Assembly (NCBI GenBank): GCA_964472315.1
Contig: CAYYJS010000019.1
Location: 1-58,701 of the forward strand
Source of the DNA: CAYYJS01 sp964472315
Lineage (GTDB): Bacteria; Verrucomicrobiota; Kiritimatiellia; UBA8416
Reading direction: 5' to 3'
Length of the DNA: 58,701 bases
Part shown: piece after piece, positions 1 to 8,660 of the stretch
How the letters are laid out: every line of letters starts with the position of its first letter
Position numbering within the stretch: position 1 is the stretch's first letter
Translations under genes and position numbers: made by a program
Notes under the pieces: generated by a model
The model's input: the letters and a program-made list of their open reading frames with translations, nothing else
Told to the model about the DNA's origin: nothing
Database searches by the model: none

Positions 1-326
1 TGAGTCCGGCAGTACAGCGTGGCGCTACGAGCCCGCTGTCCCCCGGCGGACGGCGACATGAACACCCAACAGCCAACACGGAATGTCCAATTGCCAAGGG
101 AATCCCTCGTGTTTCGAATGGCAATTCGTTCGCGCCAACAACGAAGTCGTTGCCTACTACGCGACACAGTCGATAGATGGTCTGGTCTCTCCAAGCCCAC
201 CGGCAAGTTACAACTGGTCCGTGAGTGCCGGAACGATTGCCGGTCCGACGACTGAGACGCCAACATACGTGCCAACTAACATGGCGGTCCCCTCTGCCAT
301 AGAATCGAAGTGCACAGGAGGTAGTC
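1..326. other. Remnant region left of lpxB, no intact gene recognised
   Basis: No complete gene can be supported here. The plus frame entering at base 2 stays open for 19 codons and stops with TGA at 59-61, so it could be the tail of an off-window gene. A dispersed repeat follows at once. From about 101 to 310 one plus frame reads like a beta-sandwich (Ig or PKD-like) segment, with runs such as YNWSVSAGTIAGPTTETP, but it has no convincing start and loses coding character near base 320. I read this as eroded remains of a surface-protein gene. Certainty is low; it could also be chance coding-like sequence. Confidence 0.3.
65..90 (-). repeat. Dispersed intergenic repeat, copy 1
   Basis: Read on the minus strand this contains TTGGACATT followed by GTGTTGGCTGTTGGG. 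The same two blocks, in the same order and in the opposite genomic orientation, occur at 40711-40742. The 15-base block is identical in both. The spacing between blocks differs (2 versus 8 bases), as in a degenerate dispersed repeat. Confidence 0.5.
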
Positions 327-674
327 ATGCAAAAGGTGCCACGCGTGCTGATGTCATGCCTGGTTCTTGCGACAGTTCTGGTTTGCACCCAAACGTTAGG
401 CAGTCGAGATGGCGCTGTCATTCCCACCCACAAGCGGAAAAAACTATGCGACTATGCGTTGACGCCGGTTTCGTGCGGCGGGCCGTTCAGGCGGCAGGCT
501 TCGTGGAAAGTTCGGCTGCGACGATGTCCGCCGCGCGTTCGTGGGCGCCGCCCTCGCCGAGCCGGATGCGGACATCCTCGAATGCGGCGACCATGGCGCG
601 GCGTTGCGGGGTATCCTCCAAAAGCGGACGAATGGCGTCGGCGAGCGCTTCGGGCGTGGCGCGGTGCTGGATGA
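327..674 (+). CDS. Possible truncated secreted protein ORF
   Basis: The start is preceded by a strong Shine-Dalgarno (AGGAGG, about 6 bases upstream of the ATG). The first 24 or so residues look like a signal peptide: basic start, hydrophobic run VLMSCLVLATVLVC, small residues after it. After about 50 residues the composition turns Arg-rich and the frame runs antisense through the 3' end of lpxB, which is not credible coding. Probably a gene whose body was lost when this junction formed, or a very short secreted peptide. No family recognised. Confidence 0.25.
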   Translation: MQKVPRVLMSCLVLATVLVCTQTLGSRDGAVIPTHKRKKLCDYALTPVSCGGPFRRQASWKVRLRRCPPRVRGRRPRRAGCGHPRMRRPWRGVAGYPPKADEWRRRALRAWRGAG

Positions 675-1632
675 ACTCGGGGCAAACGGCCCGTCCGGCC
701 ACGATGTTGACCATGCCGATATGGGGCACCCGGATCAGGCGTTTGCCGATCTGGTAGGTGAGGGGCGCCACCTTGTACACCACCGCCATGGGGCATCCCA
801 TCAGCGCGGCCTCCAGGGTGGCCGTGCCGGAGGCGACCATGGCCGCGTGGGCCTGACGCAGCACGTCGCGCGTCTGGCCGGCCACGATGCCGATGCGGGC
901 CGGACCGTTGCTCAATCCGGCAATAACCCGATCGAGCAGCGGCGTTTCGCGCGCGGATGGCGCGGCGATCAGGAAGCCGCAATCGCGTGTGGTCCGGTCC
1001 AGTTCGGCGGCCGCCTGCCACAGGACCGGCAGGATGCGCCCGATTTCCTGGGCGCGGCTGCCCGGGAGCAGGGCGATGCGGCGCGTGCCGCGCCACGGCA
1101 GTTCCTGAGGCGCGGCGGCGCGCGCGGCGGCGGTGGCATCGACCAGCGGATGCCCGGCGAAGGTGGTCTTGAGCCCCGTACCGGCGAAATGGTCGGGCTC
1201 GAAGGGGAAGATCGTGATCAGGCGATCCACGATGCGCGCCATGTCCGGGATGCGCGAGCGGTGCCAGGCCCACACCTGCGGGCAGATGTAGTAGATGACT
1301 TTAATACCCATCGCGTGCACCTGCGCGGCCAGGCGCAGATTGAACCCGGGATAGTCCACGAGCAGGACGGCGTCAGGCCGTTCGCGGCGGGCGAGGTCGA
1401 TCATCTCGTGGAGCACGCGCCGGAAGAACCCGTACCGGCGGAGCACCTCGACCAGACCCATCACGGCCATATCCTTGACGTGGTACCGTACGCGTACACC
1501 CTCGGCGGCGCAGGCATCGCCGGCGATGCCGAAGACGTCGAGCCCCGGCACGCGGTCGCGCAGGGCGGCAATCAGCCGCGCCGCGTGCATGTCGCCTGAG
1601 ACTTCGCCCGCGATGATCATCAGTTTCGGCAT
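487..1632 (-). CDS. lpxB: Lipid-A-disaccharide synthase LpxB
   Basis: Glycosyltransferase (GT19) that joins UDP-2,3-diacylglucosamine and 2,3-diacylglucosamine-1-phosphate into the lipid A disaccharide at the inner face of the cytoplasmic membrane. The 381-residue length is normal. Visible family features are the N-terminal IIAGEVSGDMHAARL (residues 6-20), the YICPQVWAWH segment (115-124), AGHPLVDA (159-166), the LLPGSRAQEI nucleotide-binding loop (188-197) and SGTATLEAALMGCP (268-281). The ATG was chosen because family homology begins there; the open frame continues upstream only through the neighbouring gene. It lies 11 bases downstream of the Gfo/Idh gene and is the last gene of the lpxI-Gfo/Idh-lpxB operon. 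Confidence 0.97.
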   Translation of the reverse strand: MPKLMIIAGEVSGDMHAARLIAALRDRVPGLDVFGIAGDACAAEGVRVRYHVKDMAVMGLVEVLRRYGFFRRVLHEMIDLARRERPDAVLLVDYPGFNLRLAAQVHAMGIKVIYYICPQVWAWHRSRIPDMARIVDRLITIFPFEPDHFAGTGLKTTFAGHPLVDATAAARAAAPQELPWRGTRRIALLPGSRAQEIGRILPVLWQAAAELDRTTRDCGFLIAAPSARETPLLDRVIAGLSNGPARIGIVAGQTRDVLRQAHAAMVASGTATLEAALMGCPMAVVYKVAPLTYQIGKRLIRVPHIGMVNIVAGRAVCPEFIQHRATPEALADAIRPLLEDTPQRRAMVAAFEDVRIRLGEGGAHERAADIVAAELSTKPAA

Positions 1633-1643
1633 GGCGGGACGGC

Positions 1644-2594
1644 TCAGGATGGGTTCTCGGCGATGGCGCGACAGATATCGACGGCCAATCCCAGGGCCTC
1701 GGTTCCGTGCCGCCCCGTGACCACGGGGTTGCTCCGGTGGCGGATGCAGTGAACGAAGGAGGTCAGTTCGGCGGCGAGCGGCTCGCCCTTCTCGATCGGC
1801 ACCGGCATCGCTTCGATGCCCTGGGCCGTTCGGCGGCACAACTGGCCGGCCTGGTTCATGTAGTCCAGCGACAGGTAGGTGTCGTCCTGGAACACGCGGA
1901 TTTTGCGCAGCTTGTCCTGGCTGATGCGGCTGGCGGTGACGTTGGCGACACAGCCGCTCGCGAAATTGATGCGGGCGTTGGCGATATCCTCGGTGGGACT
2001 CAAGACGGCGACGCCGGTGGCGTGGACGGCGGTGACCGGCGAGTTGGCCAGGTGGAGGATGATGTCGAGGTCGTGGATCATCAGGTCGAGCACGACGCTG
2101 ACTTCGGTGCCGCGCGGCGGCGCGCCATCGCGCGGCGGAGGATAGGGGGCGAGCCGGGTGGCTTCGATGAAGCGCGCGTGCGACAGGTTCTCGTCCAGGA
2201 ACGTCAGCACGGGGTTGAAGCGCTCGACATGCCCGACCTGCAGCATCACGTCGGCGCGGGCGGCTTCGTCGACCATGGCGCGCGCCTGCTCGTAGGAACT
2301 GGCGATGGGCTTCTCGACCAGCATGTGCACGCCCTTGACCACCAGTTGACCGAAGACCTCGTGGTGACGGTCCGTCGGAACGACAATACTGGCCGCCTCG
2401 ACGTCGTCCGCCAAAGCGTCGATCGAGCGGTAGGCGCGGGTGCCGTACCGGTCGGCGATCTCCTTCGCGCGCGCGGCGTCGGCGTCGTAGACGCCGACGA
2501 GTTGCGCATCCGCGAGTTCCGAATAGATGCGCGCATGCCATTGACCGAGGCTGCCGACGCCGATCACGCCGACGCGAAGAGGGGCTGCGTTCAT
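1644..2594 (-). CDS. Gfo/Idh/MocA-family oxidoreductase in the lipid A operon
   Basis: A 316-residue NAD(P)-dependent oxidoreductase. The N-terminal Rossmann motif GVIGVGSLGQWHAR (residues 9-22) and the family EKP triad (94-96, with the conserved Lys) are present, followed by the GFO C-terminal alpha/beta domain. The ATG overlaps the stop of lpxI by four bases (ATGA), so the two are translationally coupled, and lpxB follows. Some family members act on UDP-amino sugars: GnnA oxidises the 3-hydroxyl of UDP-GlcNAc on the way to 3-amino lipid A. The position between two lpx genes makes a sugar-nucleotide or lipid A precursor a plausible substrate. No GnnB-like aminotransferase is in the window, so the exact reaction is unknown. 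Confidence 0.9.
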   Translation of the reverse strand: MNAAPLRVGVIGVGSLGQWHARIYSELADAQLVGVYDADAARAKEIADRYGTRAYRSIDALADDVEAASIVVPTDRHHEVFGQLVVKGVHMLVEKPIASSYEQARAMVDEAARADVMLQVGHVERFNPVLTFLDENLSHARFIEATRLAPYPPPRDGAPPRGTEVSVVLDLMIHDLDIILHLANSPVTAVHATGVAVLSPTEDIANARINFASGCVANVTASRISQDKLRKIRVFQDDTYLSLDYMNQAGQLCRRTAQGIEAMPVPIEKGEPLAAELTSFVHCIRHRSNPVVTGRHGTEALGLAVDICRAIAENPS

Positions 2595-3436
2595 GGTTCC
2601 GCCTGTTCTTTTGTTGTTGGCGCCGCCGCCGCGAGGCACATGCCCAGAGCGTTCATCCGCGCGACGACAGCCTCGCGTTCGAGGAGGATGGCCTTGCCCG
2701 CTTCCATGGCCATTGCGGCGATACGGGCTTTACGGAGCGACTTGACGGTGTTCAGCCCGATGACCGGGATGTCGAACCGCATGTCATGGCCCTGTTTCGC
2801 CACCTTGACGACGACGGCCCCCGTGCCGCCGAGCTTGCCGGCGCGTCGGATGGCCGCATCCGTGCCTTCGAACGCCTCCACCGCGAGCACGGTGCCGCGT
2901 TTGAGGATGACGGTCTGACCGATATCCAGGCCGCTCGACAGCTTGGCGATGCGGAAACCGAGGTCGATGTCCCGGCGTTCCTCGTCGGTGGGCACGCGTT
3001 CCGTCAAGATGCCGGCGGACGGCATGTGAGCCTCCATGAACGAAGACGCCGCCAGCAGGTCGACGCCGATGCCGCGCAGTTCGTCGCCCACGGCGCCGAA
3101 GATCGTCTCGGCATTACGTTCGGGCAGACGTTTGAGCAGATCGATCAACCGGGCGTCCATGCGGATACGGAACAGATGCGTCGGCGTGATCTGACCGGCC
3201 ATCACGGCGTGGTGGGCGCCGGTTGACGCGAGGGCGTCGAGCATGCGGCCCAGTTGTCCGAGATAGACCCAATGAACCGTGTCGCAGACGGCTTCGATGC
3301 GTGGGTCGGTCTCGTGCCGGAAAGCGACCGCGACAATGTGCCGGACGCCCTGCAGGCGCGCCGATTCCGCCAGAAGGCGGGGATAGGCGCCCTTGCCGGC
3401 AATGATGGCCAGCGTCTCCGGGATTCCTGTCGTCAT
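2591..3436 (-). CDS. lpxI: UDP-2,3-diacylglucosamine pyrophosphatase LpxI
   Basis: LpxI (DUF1009) hydrolyses UDP-2,3-diacylglucosamine to 2,3-diacylglucosamine-1-phosphate (lipid X) plus UMP, replacing LpxH in many bacteria outside the gamma-proteobacteria. The 281 residues match the family. The N-terminal LAIIAGKGAYPRLLAE, the central GQITPTHLFRIRMDAR region and the C-terminal FDIPVIGLNTVKSLRKA are the parts recognised. It makes the substrate that LpxB, two genes downstream, condenses with UDP-2,3-diacylglucosamine. It is the first gene of the operon; the divergent region to 3553 must carry its promoter, but no clear -35/-10 pair stands out. Confidence 0.95.
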   Translation of the reverse strand: MTTGIPETLAIIAGKGAYPRLLAESARLQGVRHIVAVAFRHETDPRIEAVCDTVHWVYLGQLGRMLDALASTGAHHAVMAGQITPTHLFRIRMDARLIDLLKRLPERNAETIFGAVGDELRGIGVDLLAASSFMEAHMPSAGILTERVPTDEERRDIDLGFRIAKLSSGLDIGQTVILKRGTVLAVEAFEGTDAAIRRAGKLGGTGAVVVKVAKQGHDMRFDIPVIGLNTVKSLRKARIAAMAMEAGKAILLEREAVVARMNALGMCLAAAAPTTKEQAEP

Positions 3437-3553
3437 GGAAAGGGATCATACGGAGCAATGGCGGGAACTGCAAGAACGAGGGCATTGGAACCGCTGGCAT
3501 GGTGCGGGATATGACGCTTGCCCGAGGGCGGACGGGCGGGTATGCTTACGGGC

Positions 3554-4378
3554 ATGCTGAAAATTCATTTGCTCAAGGTTTTGTGCGCGATGGCCATGAC
3601 GCTGGGGGTTGTGGGGTGCGAGGATGGGGATGACGATGGCGATGCGCCGGGGTTCCGGTCTTTCCTCACGGTCGGGTTTGACGGCCATGCGGCCGGCGTC
3701 TACACGCGTGCGCAGCTCGATTCGGATTGGGCGAACCCTCCCTGGAGTGTCGGGGTTCGGGAAGGGCGTGTGGCGATTGTGGACGGCGCGGATGCGTATG
3801 CCGGCAGGTCCCTGCGGGTGTCATATCCGCGCGGCACCGTCGGATTGGGCGGTGGAGGCGCCTCGTGGCCGTTCCTGTTTGGCGCGAGGGACGAGGTTTA
3901 CTGTGCGTACCGGTTCCAATTCCGGCCGGGGTTCGAGTTCGTACGCGGCGGGAAGTTGCCCGGTTTGGCGGGCGGAACGGCCAACGACGGCGGATCCCGG
4001 CCGAACGGACGCGACGGCTGGAGCGTGCGCCTGATGTGGCGCGAGAACGGACGGATGTCCGCCTATGTGTACCATCCGGATCAGCCATCGAACTTCGGCG
4101 AGGACTTCTACTGGTCGCGGTCGGCATCGGCGGGGACGTGGCATCGGGTCGTCATCCGTGTGCGTATGAACACGCCCGGGCGTCGTGACGGCATCGTGCA
4201 ATGCTGGCTCGATGGACGCAGCGTGTTGAGCGTCGAAACCCTGCGTTTCCGCGATACCGCCGCGCTGGCGATCGATCAGTTCTTCTTCAGCACCTTCTTC
4301 GGCGGCGGCGACGCCTCCTGGGCCGCCGCGCGCGACGAATTCATCGCCTTCGATGACTTTCAGGTCGGAACGCCGTAG
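3554..4378 (+). CDS. PL14-like polysaccharide lyase-type lipoprotein
   Basis: A 274-residue predicted lipoprotein. Residues 1-21 form a signal peptide ending in the lipobox VVGC (Cys22), followed by an acidic DGDDDGD spacer. The rest resembles the jelly-roll family of polysaccharide lyase 14 and heparin lyase-like proteins, notably GKLPGLAGG, RDGWSVRLMWRENG, the YHP/NFG region and RRDGIVQCWLDG near the C-terminus. It probably binds or cleaves a uronic-acid-containing polysaccharide at the cell surface; substrate and activity are inferred. The ATG nearest the hydrophobic core was chosen, and two upstream in-frame starts (including the ATG at 3542) would only add a non-signal extension. It is divergent from lpxI. 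Confidence 0.7.
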   Translation: MLKIHLLKVLCAMAMTLGVVGCEDGDDDGDAPGFRSFLTVGFDGHAAGVYTRAQLDSDWANPPWSVGVREGRVAIVDGADAYAGRSLRVSYPRGTVGLGGGGASWPFLFGARDEVYCAYRFQFRPGFEFVRGGKLPGLAGGTANDGGSRPNGRDGWSVRLMWRENGRMSAYVYHPDQPSNFGEDFYWSRSASAGTWHRVVIRVRMNTPGRRDGIVQCWLDGRSVLSVETLRFRDTAALAIDQFFFSTFFGGGDASWAAARDEFIAFDDFQVGTP

Positions 4379-4485
4379 GCGATGCCTCCCCGGCAGCGTG
4401 CTTCTTGCATGTGGACGTGTGGTGCGTTAACGTGCGGGCCTTCCAGTGTGGATGGAAGGGTGTAACCGTTGGGATGCAGACCGGT

Positions 4486-4662
4486 ATGATTCAGCCGAAG
4501 ATGACCATTCTCTTTCAGGGTGACTCGATCACCGACAGCGGCCGCAAGAAGGACGTCGCCGACGCGCCGATTCCCGCAAACAACTTTCCGGTGTCGGGGT
4601 GCGGCGGGCGGCGGCTGGGGGATTGTGAACGGACGGGATCTGGCAAGGAGAGATATCGATGA
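4486..4662 (+). pseudogene. Truncated SGNH/GDSL esterase stub
   Basis: The first 35 or so residues contain the diagnostic block I of SGNH hydrolases, TILFQGDSITDSGR, at the place where such an enzyme should begin. The reading then degenerates into low-information residues and stops after 58 codons, against about 200 or more for an intact enzyme. Blocks II, III and V (Gly, Asn and Asp/His) are missing, and no other frame carries them on. The stop overlaps the ATG of the next gene by four bases. Best explained as a deletion that removed most of an esterase gene and left its 5' end fused to the leader of the GH106-like gene. Confidence 0.6.
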
Positions 4663-7600
4663 GCGATCGTGGCAGTCGGAAGCGTGGGCGGCGAAAGGTG
4701 GCGGTCGACGTTCCGGGGGCGGCACTGTATCCGGACGCCGCGGCGCCGGAGTTGACGCCGGAGGTCTATGCCAACCCGACGGCGGTTTACCGCGGAGCGC
4801 CGTTCTGGGCATGGAACTGCAAGCTGGAGCGCGGCCGCATCCTGCGGCAACTGGACGCCCTGGCGCGGATGGGCCTTGGCGGAGGCCATATCCATTCACG
4901 CACGGGGTTGGCCACACCGTACATGGGCGAAGAATTCATGGGGCACGTGCGCGCGTGCGTCGACCATGCAGCCGCGCACGGGCTGAAGATCTGGCTGTAC
5001 GACGAGGACCGCTGGCCTTCGGGTTTCGCCGGCGGGTTGGTGACGCGTGACGCGGCGCTGCGCATGCGCTCGCTCGTCTTCAGCCCCGAACCGCTGCCGG
5101 TGGGCGCCGAACGCGAAGCCTCCGAGTCCGTCGCCCGGTACACGCGCGGCGTGACGCATTTGCTGGCGCGCTACGCGGTGCGTATCGACGGCGGCGTGAT
5201 GACATCTCACCGGCGATTGGCCGACGGCGATGCCGCCGGCGAGGGCGAGTCCGTCTGGTATGCCTACAATGTCGTATCGGGAAACTCGTCGTGGTTCAAC
5301 CATCAGGCCTATGTCGATACGCTCAACCCGGCCGCCATCGAGCGTTTCCGCGATGTCACGCACGAGGCTTACCGGCGCGTGGTAGGCGATGCTTTCGGCA
5401 AGGTGATTCATGCCATCTTCACCGATGAACCGCAGGTGGTGCACCAGCGGATGCTGAACACGTCGTCGGATCGTGACAACGCCATCTTCCCCTGGACCGA
5501 CGATCTGCCGGCAACATATGCCGCCGCCTGGGGCGAAGACCTGTTGGCGCTGCTGCCCGAGCTCGTGTTCGAGCCGGCCGGCGGCGTTCAACCCCCGGTA
5601 CGCTGGCGCTTTCGCGATCACGTGGCCGAACGGTTCGCGACGGCGTTCGCGGATACGCTTGGCCGGTGGTGCGAGCAGGCCGGCATCGCCCTGACGGGGC
5701 ACATGATGGCAGAGGCGACGCTCGAAAGTCAGAGCCACTGCATCATGGAGGCCATGCGCCACTACCGGAGTTTCCAACTGCCCGGCATCGACATGCTGTG
5801 CGACGCGATGGAGTTGACGACGGCCAAGCAGGCGCAGAGCGCCGCCCGGCAGGATGGGCGCCCGGGGGTCCTATCCGAGCTGTACGGCGTCACCAACTGG
5901 GATTTTCCGTTCGAAGGCCACAAGCGCCAGGGCGACTGGCAGGCGGCGTTGGGGGTGACGATGCGGTGCCATCATCTCACCTGGCTGAGCATGGCCGGCA
6001 ACAGCAAGCGCGACTATCCGGCCAGCATGGGGCCGCATGTTCCCTGGTACACCGAGTACCCCCTGATCGAGAATCACTTCGCGCGGTTGAACACGATTCT
6101 GACGCGCGGGCGTCCGCGGGCGCGCGTGGCGGTGGTCCACCCGATCGAGAACTACTGGTTGGCGCGCGGGCCTTCGGGACAGTGCCGGGACGAGCTCAAG
6201 GCGCAAGAGGAGCGGTTCCAGCAGATTGTGCGTTGGTTGCTCCACGGGCTGGTGGACTTCGATTTTCTGTGCGAATCCCGGCTGCCGGGACAGGGCGCGC
6301 GCGTCCGGGATGGCAAGCTGCAGGTCGGCGCGATGGCCTACGAGGCGGTCATCGTGCCGGGGCTGCGGACGATTCGTTCGACGACCTGCGATCTGCTGCG
6401 CAAACTCGGCCGCGCCGGCGGGCGCGTGATCTGGGCCGGCCGCGTGCCCGACCATGTCGACGGGCTGCCGGACGCGCGGGCGGCCCGCTTGGCGAAGGGT
6501 CGCACCTGCGCGTTTACGGCCGCCGACATCCTGCCCCTGTTGGATTTCTGTCGCGATGTGGACGCCGTCGACCACACGGGTGCCCGGCCTGACGACCTGC
6601 TTTACCAGATGCGGGAAGAAGGCGCGCGGCGGCACCTGTTTGTCTGTTGCGTACGCGACACGGCGGCGGGAACGCGGGCGCCGACATGCCATCTGCGCGT
6701 GCGGGGGCGCTGGCACGTGGTTCTGAACGACACGCAGGCCGGCGAGCGCCGACCGGCGGACTACCGCCACGCGGACGGCTGGACCGAGGTCGCGTTTACG
6801 CGGCGGCGCGCGGCCGGGCTGTGCGTGACGCTTGAGCCGGTGGCCGAGGCCGTGACACGTCCGCTGCCGGCATTGCCGGTCTGGCGCGAATGCGGACGCC
6901 TGCAGGACCCCGTCGACGTGGTGCTGCACGAGCCGAACGCCCTGCTGCTTGACCGTGCGGCCCACCGTCTGGCGGGTGAGACCGAATGGCAGGCGGAAGA
7001 TGAGTTGTTGCGCGTCACGAACACCGTGCGTGCGCGCCTCGGCTGGCCGTCGAACCACGGCGGGGTCGCGCAGCCCTGGGTGGAGCCGCCCGACGCGCGT
7101 ACGGCCGCCGTGGAGCTGCGCTTCCGGATCGACTGCGAAGCCCCGGTGGCCGCGCCGAAGCTCGTACTCGAGCGGGCGAGCGAAGCCGTCATCGCCCTCG
7201 ATGGCCGGCCGGTCGACGCCGGTGTCGACGGCTGGTGGGTCGACGAGGACCTGCCGACCGTGCCGTTGCCGGCGCTGTCGGCGGGCCGGCACGAACTCGT
7301 CGTCCGACTGCCGCTGACCCCGACGACGACATTCGAGTGGGCCTACCTGCTTGGCGATTTCGGCGTCCGGATGAACGGGCGCTACGCGACGGTGACGGCG
7401 CCCGTGAAGCAACTCGGGTGGGGCGACATGGCCTTGCAGGGATTGCCGTTCTACGGCGGCACGGTCACGTACCGCGCGCGGATCGCGCATGCCGGCGGCC
7501 CGTTGGCGCTACGCGTGCCCTTTGTCGGCGGCGCGGTGACAACGGTGGACGTGGACGGCCGGCGGGCCGGGGCGATCGCCTTCGACCCCTACCGCCTGGT

Positions 7601-7808
7601 GTTGGGCGAAATGGCGGCCGGCGAGCATGCCCTGGATGTGACGGTACACGGGACGCGCGTCAACGCGTTCGGCGCACTGCACAACTGTTCGCCGCACACG
7701 CGGTGGTGGGGTCCCGACGCGTGGCAGTCCGCCGGCGAAGGGTGGGACGATGGCTACCGGCTTCGCAAGACAGGTGTCCTGGTGGCGCCCATCGTCGAAA
7801 CGCATTGA
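4659..7808 (+). CDS. GH106-like glycoside hydrolase (alpha-L-rhamnosidase type)
   Basis: A 1049-residue protein of the large family typified by GH106 alpha-L-rhamnosidases. Recognised segments are GAPFWAWNCKLE (residues 47-58), GHIHSRTGLATPYM (76-89), IWLYDEDRWPSGFAGG (111-126), HAIFTDEPQV with candidate catalytic acids, and LTGHMMAEATLESQ. The second half is rich in beta-sandwich-like sequence, as in the family's accessory domains. No signal peptide is visible, so it may act in the cytoplasm on imported oligosaccharides or leave by another route. AAGGAG sits 8 bases before the ATG. It follows the SGNH stub with a 4-base overlap. The sugar specificity cannot be read from sequence alone. Confidence 0.75.
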   Translation: MSDRGSRKRGRRKVAVDVPGAALYPDAAAPELTPEVYANPTAVYRGAPFWAWNCKLERGRILRQLDALARMGLGGGHIHSRTGLATPYMGEEFMGHVRACVDHAAAHGLKIWLYDEDRWPSGFAGGLVTRDAALRMRSLVFSPEPLPVGAEREASESVARYTRGVTHLLARYAVRIDGGVMTSHRRLADGDAAGEGESVWYAYNVVSGNSSWFNHQAYVDTLNPAAIERFRDVTHEAYRRVVGDAFGKVIHAIFTDEPQVVHQRMLNTSSDRDNAIFPWTDDLPATYAAAWGEDLLALLPELVFEPAGGVQPPVRWRFRDHVAERFATAFADTLGRWCEQAGIALTGHMMAEATLESQSHCIMEAMRHYRSFQLPGIDMLCDAMELTTAKQAQSAARQDGRPGVLSELYGVTNWDFPFEGHKRQGDWQAALGVTMRCHHLTWLSMAGNSKRDYPASMGPHVPWYTEYPLIENHFARLNTILTRGRPRARVAVVHPIENYWLARGPSGQCRDELKAQEERFQQIVRWLLHGLVDFDFLCESRLPGQGARVRDGKLQVGAMAYEAVIVPGLRTIRSTTCDLLRKLGRAGGRVIWAGRVPDHVDGLPDARAARLAKGRTCAFTAADILPLLDFCRDVDAVDHTGARPDDLLYQMREEGARRHLFVCCVRDTAAGTRAPTCHLRVRGRWHVVLNDTQAGERRPADYRHADGWTEVAFTRRRAAGLCVTLEPVAEAVTRPLPALPVWRECGRLQDPVDVVLHEPNALLLDRAAHRLAGETEWQAEDELLRVTNTVRARLGWPSNHGGVAQPWVEPPDARTAAVELRFRIDCEAPVAAPKLVLERASEAVIALDGRPVDAGVDGWWVDEDLPTVPLPALSAGRHELVVRLPLTPTTTFEWAYLLGDFGVRMNGRYATVTAPVKQLGWGDMALQGLPFYGGTVTYRARIAHAGGPLALRVPFVGGAVTTVDVDGRRAGAIAFDPYRLVLGEMAAGEHALDVTVHGTRVNAFGALHNCSPHTRWWGPDAWQSAGEGWDDGYRLRKTGVLVAPIVETH

Positions 7809-7837
7809 TCGGGGAATCTCGGGCGGGAGTGGCAAAC

Positions 7838-8644
7838 GTGAATCTTGAGGAATTCGAAAACGCATTGACCGTCGGGCATCGCTACGACACGCCCCAGCCC
7901 TGCACGAGCAAACCGAAGACGCGCACCACGCTGGGCTACTACCTGCAGCAGTGCCGTGTGGTTTACTCCTGCAACCGTGTCGTGCATCGCGGCGAATGGT
8001 GCCCGCCGATCTGGAAGTACCGGTCCCATCAGATGCTGCGGAACATCGAGGGCGCGGGAGGGCGATTCGAGATCACGGGCGCCGAGCACCTGGCGGCACG
8101 CCAGGGACGACCGACCGTCATTGTCGGAAACCACATGAGCATGCTGGAAACCGTCACGTTGCCGGCGATCCTGCTGCCCTTCCTGCCGCTGACCATGCTG
8201 GTGAAGGAGGAGCTGACGCGATATCCGGTCTTCGGTCCGGTGATGTATGCCGTCGAGCCGATCATCATGACGCGGAACAACCCGCGGGAGGATCTGCGGC
8301 GGGTGATGGAGCAGGGGCCGGTCATGCTGGCGCGGGGCAAGAGCATCCTGATGTTCCCGCAGTCCACGCGCATGCCGCGATTCGAACCCGCGCAATTCAA
8401 CTCGCTGGGCGTGAAGCTGGCGCGGCGGGCGGGCGTGCCGGTGATGCCGATGGCGTTGAAGACGGACTTTCAGGGCATCGGCAGGGTTCTGAGGGACTGC
8501 GGGCCGCTGCACCGGGAGCGGGTGATTCGCTTCGCGTTCGGACCGGCCATGGATGTCACCGGCAACGGGCGCGCGCAGCACGAGACCTGTGTCGAGTTCA
8601 TCCGGGAGCGGCTGGTTTCGTGGGGCGTGGAGATCGTGGATTGA
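7838..8644 (+). CDS. Lysophospholipid acyltransferase (PlsC-like), HX4E variant
   Basis: A 268-residue acyltransferase of the PlsC/AGPAT superfamily, probably acylating a lysophospholipid or 1-acylglycerol-3-phosphate. The catalytic block is NHMSMLE (residues 98-104), so the usual HX4D is HX4E here. Further family blocks are VKEELTRYPVFGPVMYAVEPI (two halves of the acceptor region) and FPQSTR (173-178), in place of the common FPEGTR. The GTG start is preceded by GGGAG at suitable spacing; a second GTG three codons upstream is equally in frame. The gene lies 29 bases after the GH106-like gene and 16 bases before dnaG. Confidence 0.85.
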   Translation: MNLEEFENALTVGHRYDTPQPCTSKPKTRTTLGYYLQQCRVVYSCNRVVHRGEWCPPIWKYRSHQMLRNIEGAGGRFEITGAEHLAARQGRPTVIVGNHMSMLETVTLPAILLPFLPLTMLVKEELTRYPVFGPVMYAVEPIIMTRNNPREDLRRVMEQGPVMLARGKSILMFPQSTRMPRFEPAQFNSLGVKLARRAGVPVMPMALKTDFQGIGRVLRDCGPLHRERVIRFAFGPAMDVTGNGRAQHETCVEFIRERLVSWGVEIVD

Positions 8645-8660
8645 GCGGCGGACGTGAACG

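Noticed and set aside
1633..2541. N-terminal extension of the lpxB frame
   Set aside because: The frame is open but runs through the Gfo/Idh gene in another phase; LpxB homology begins exactly at the chosen ATG.
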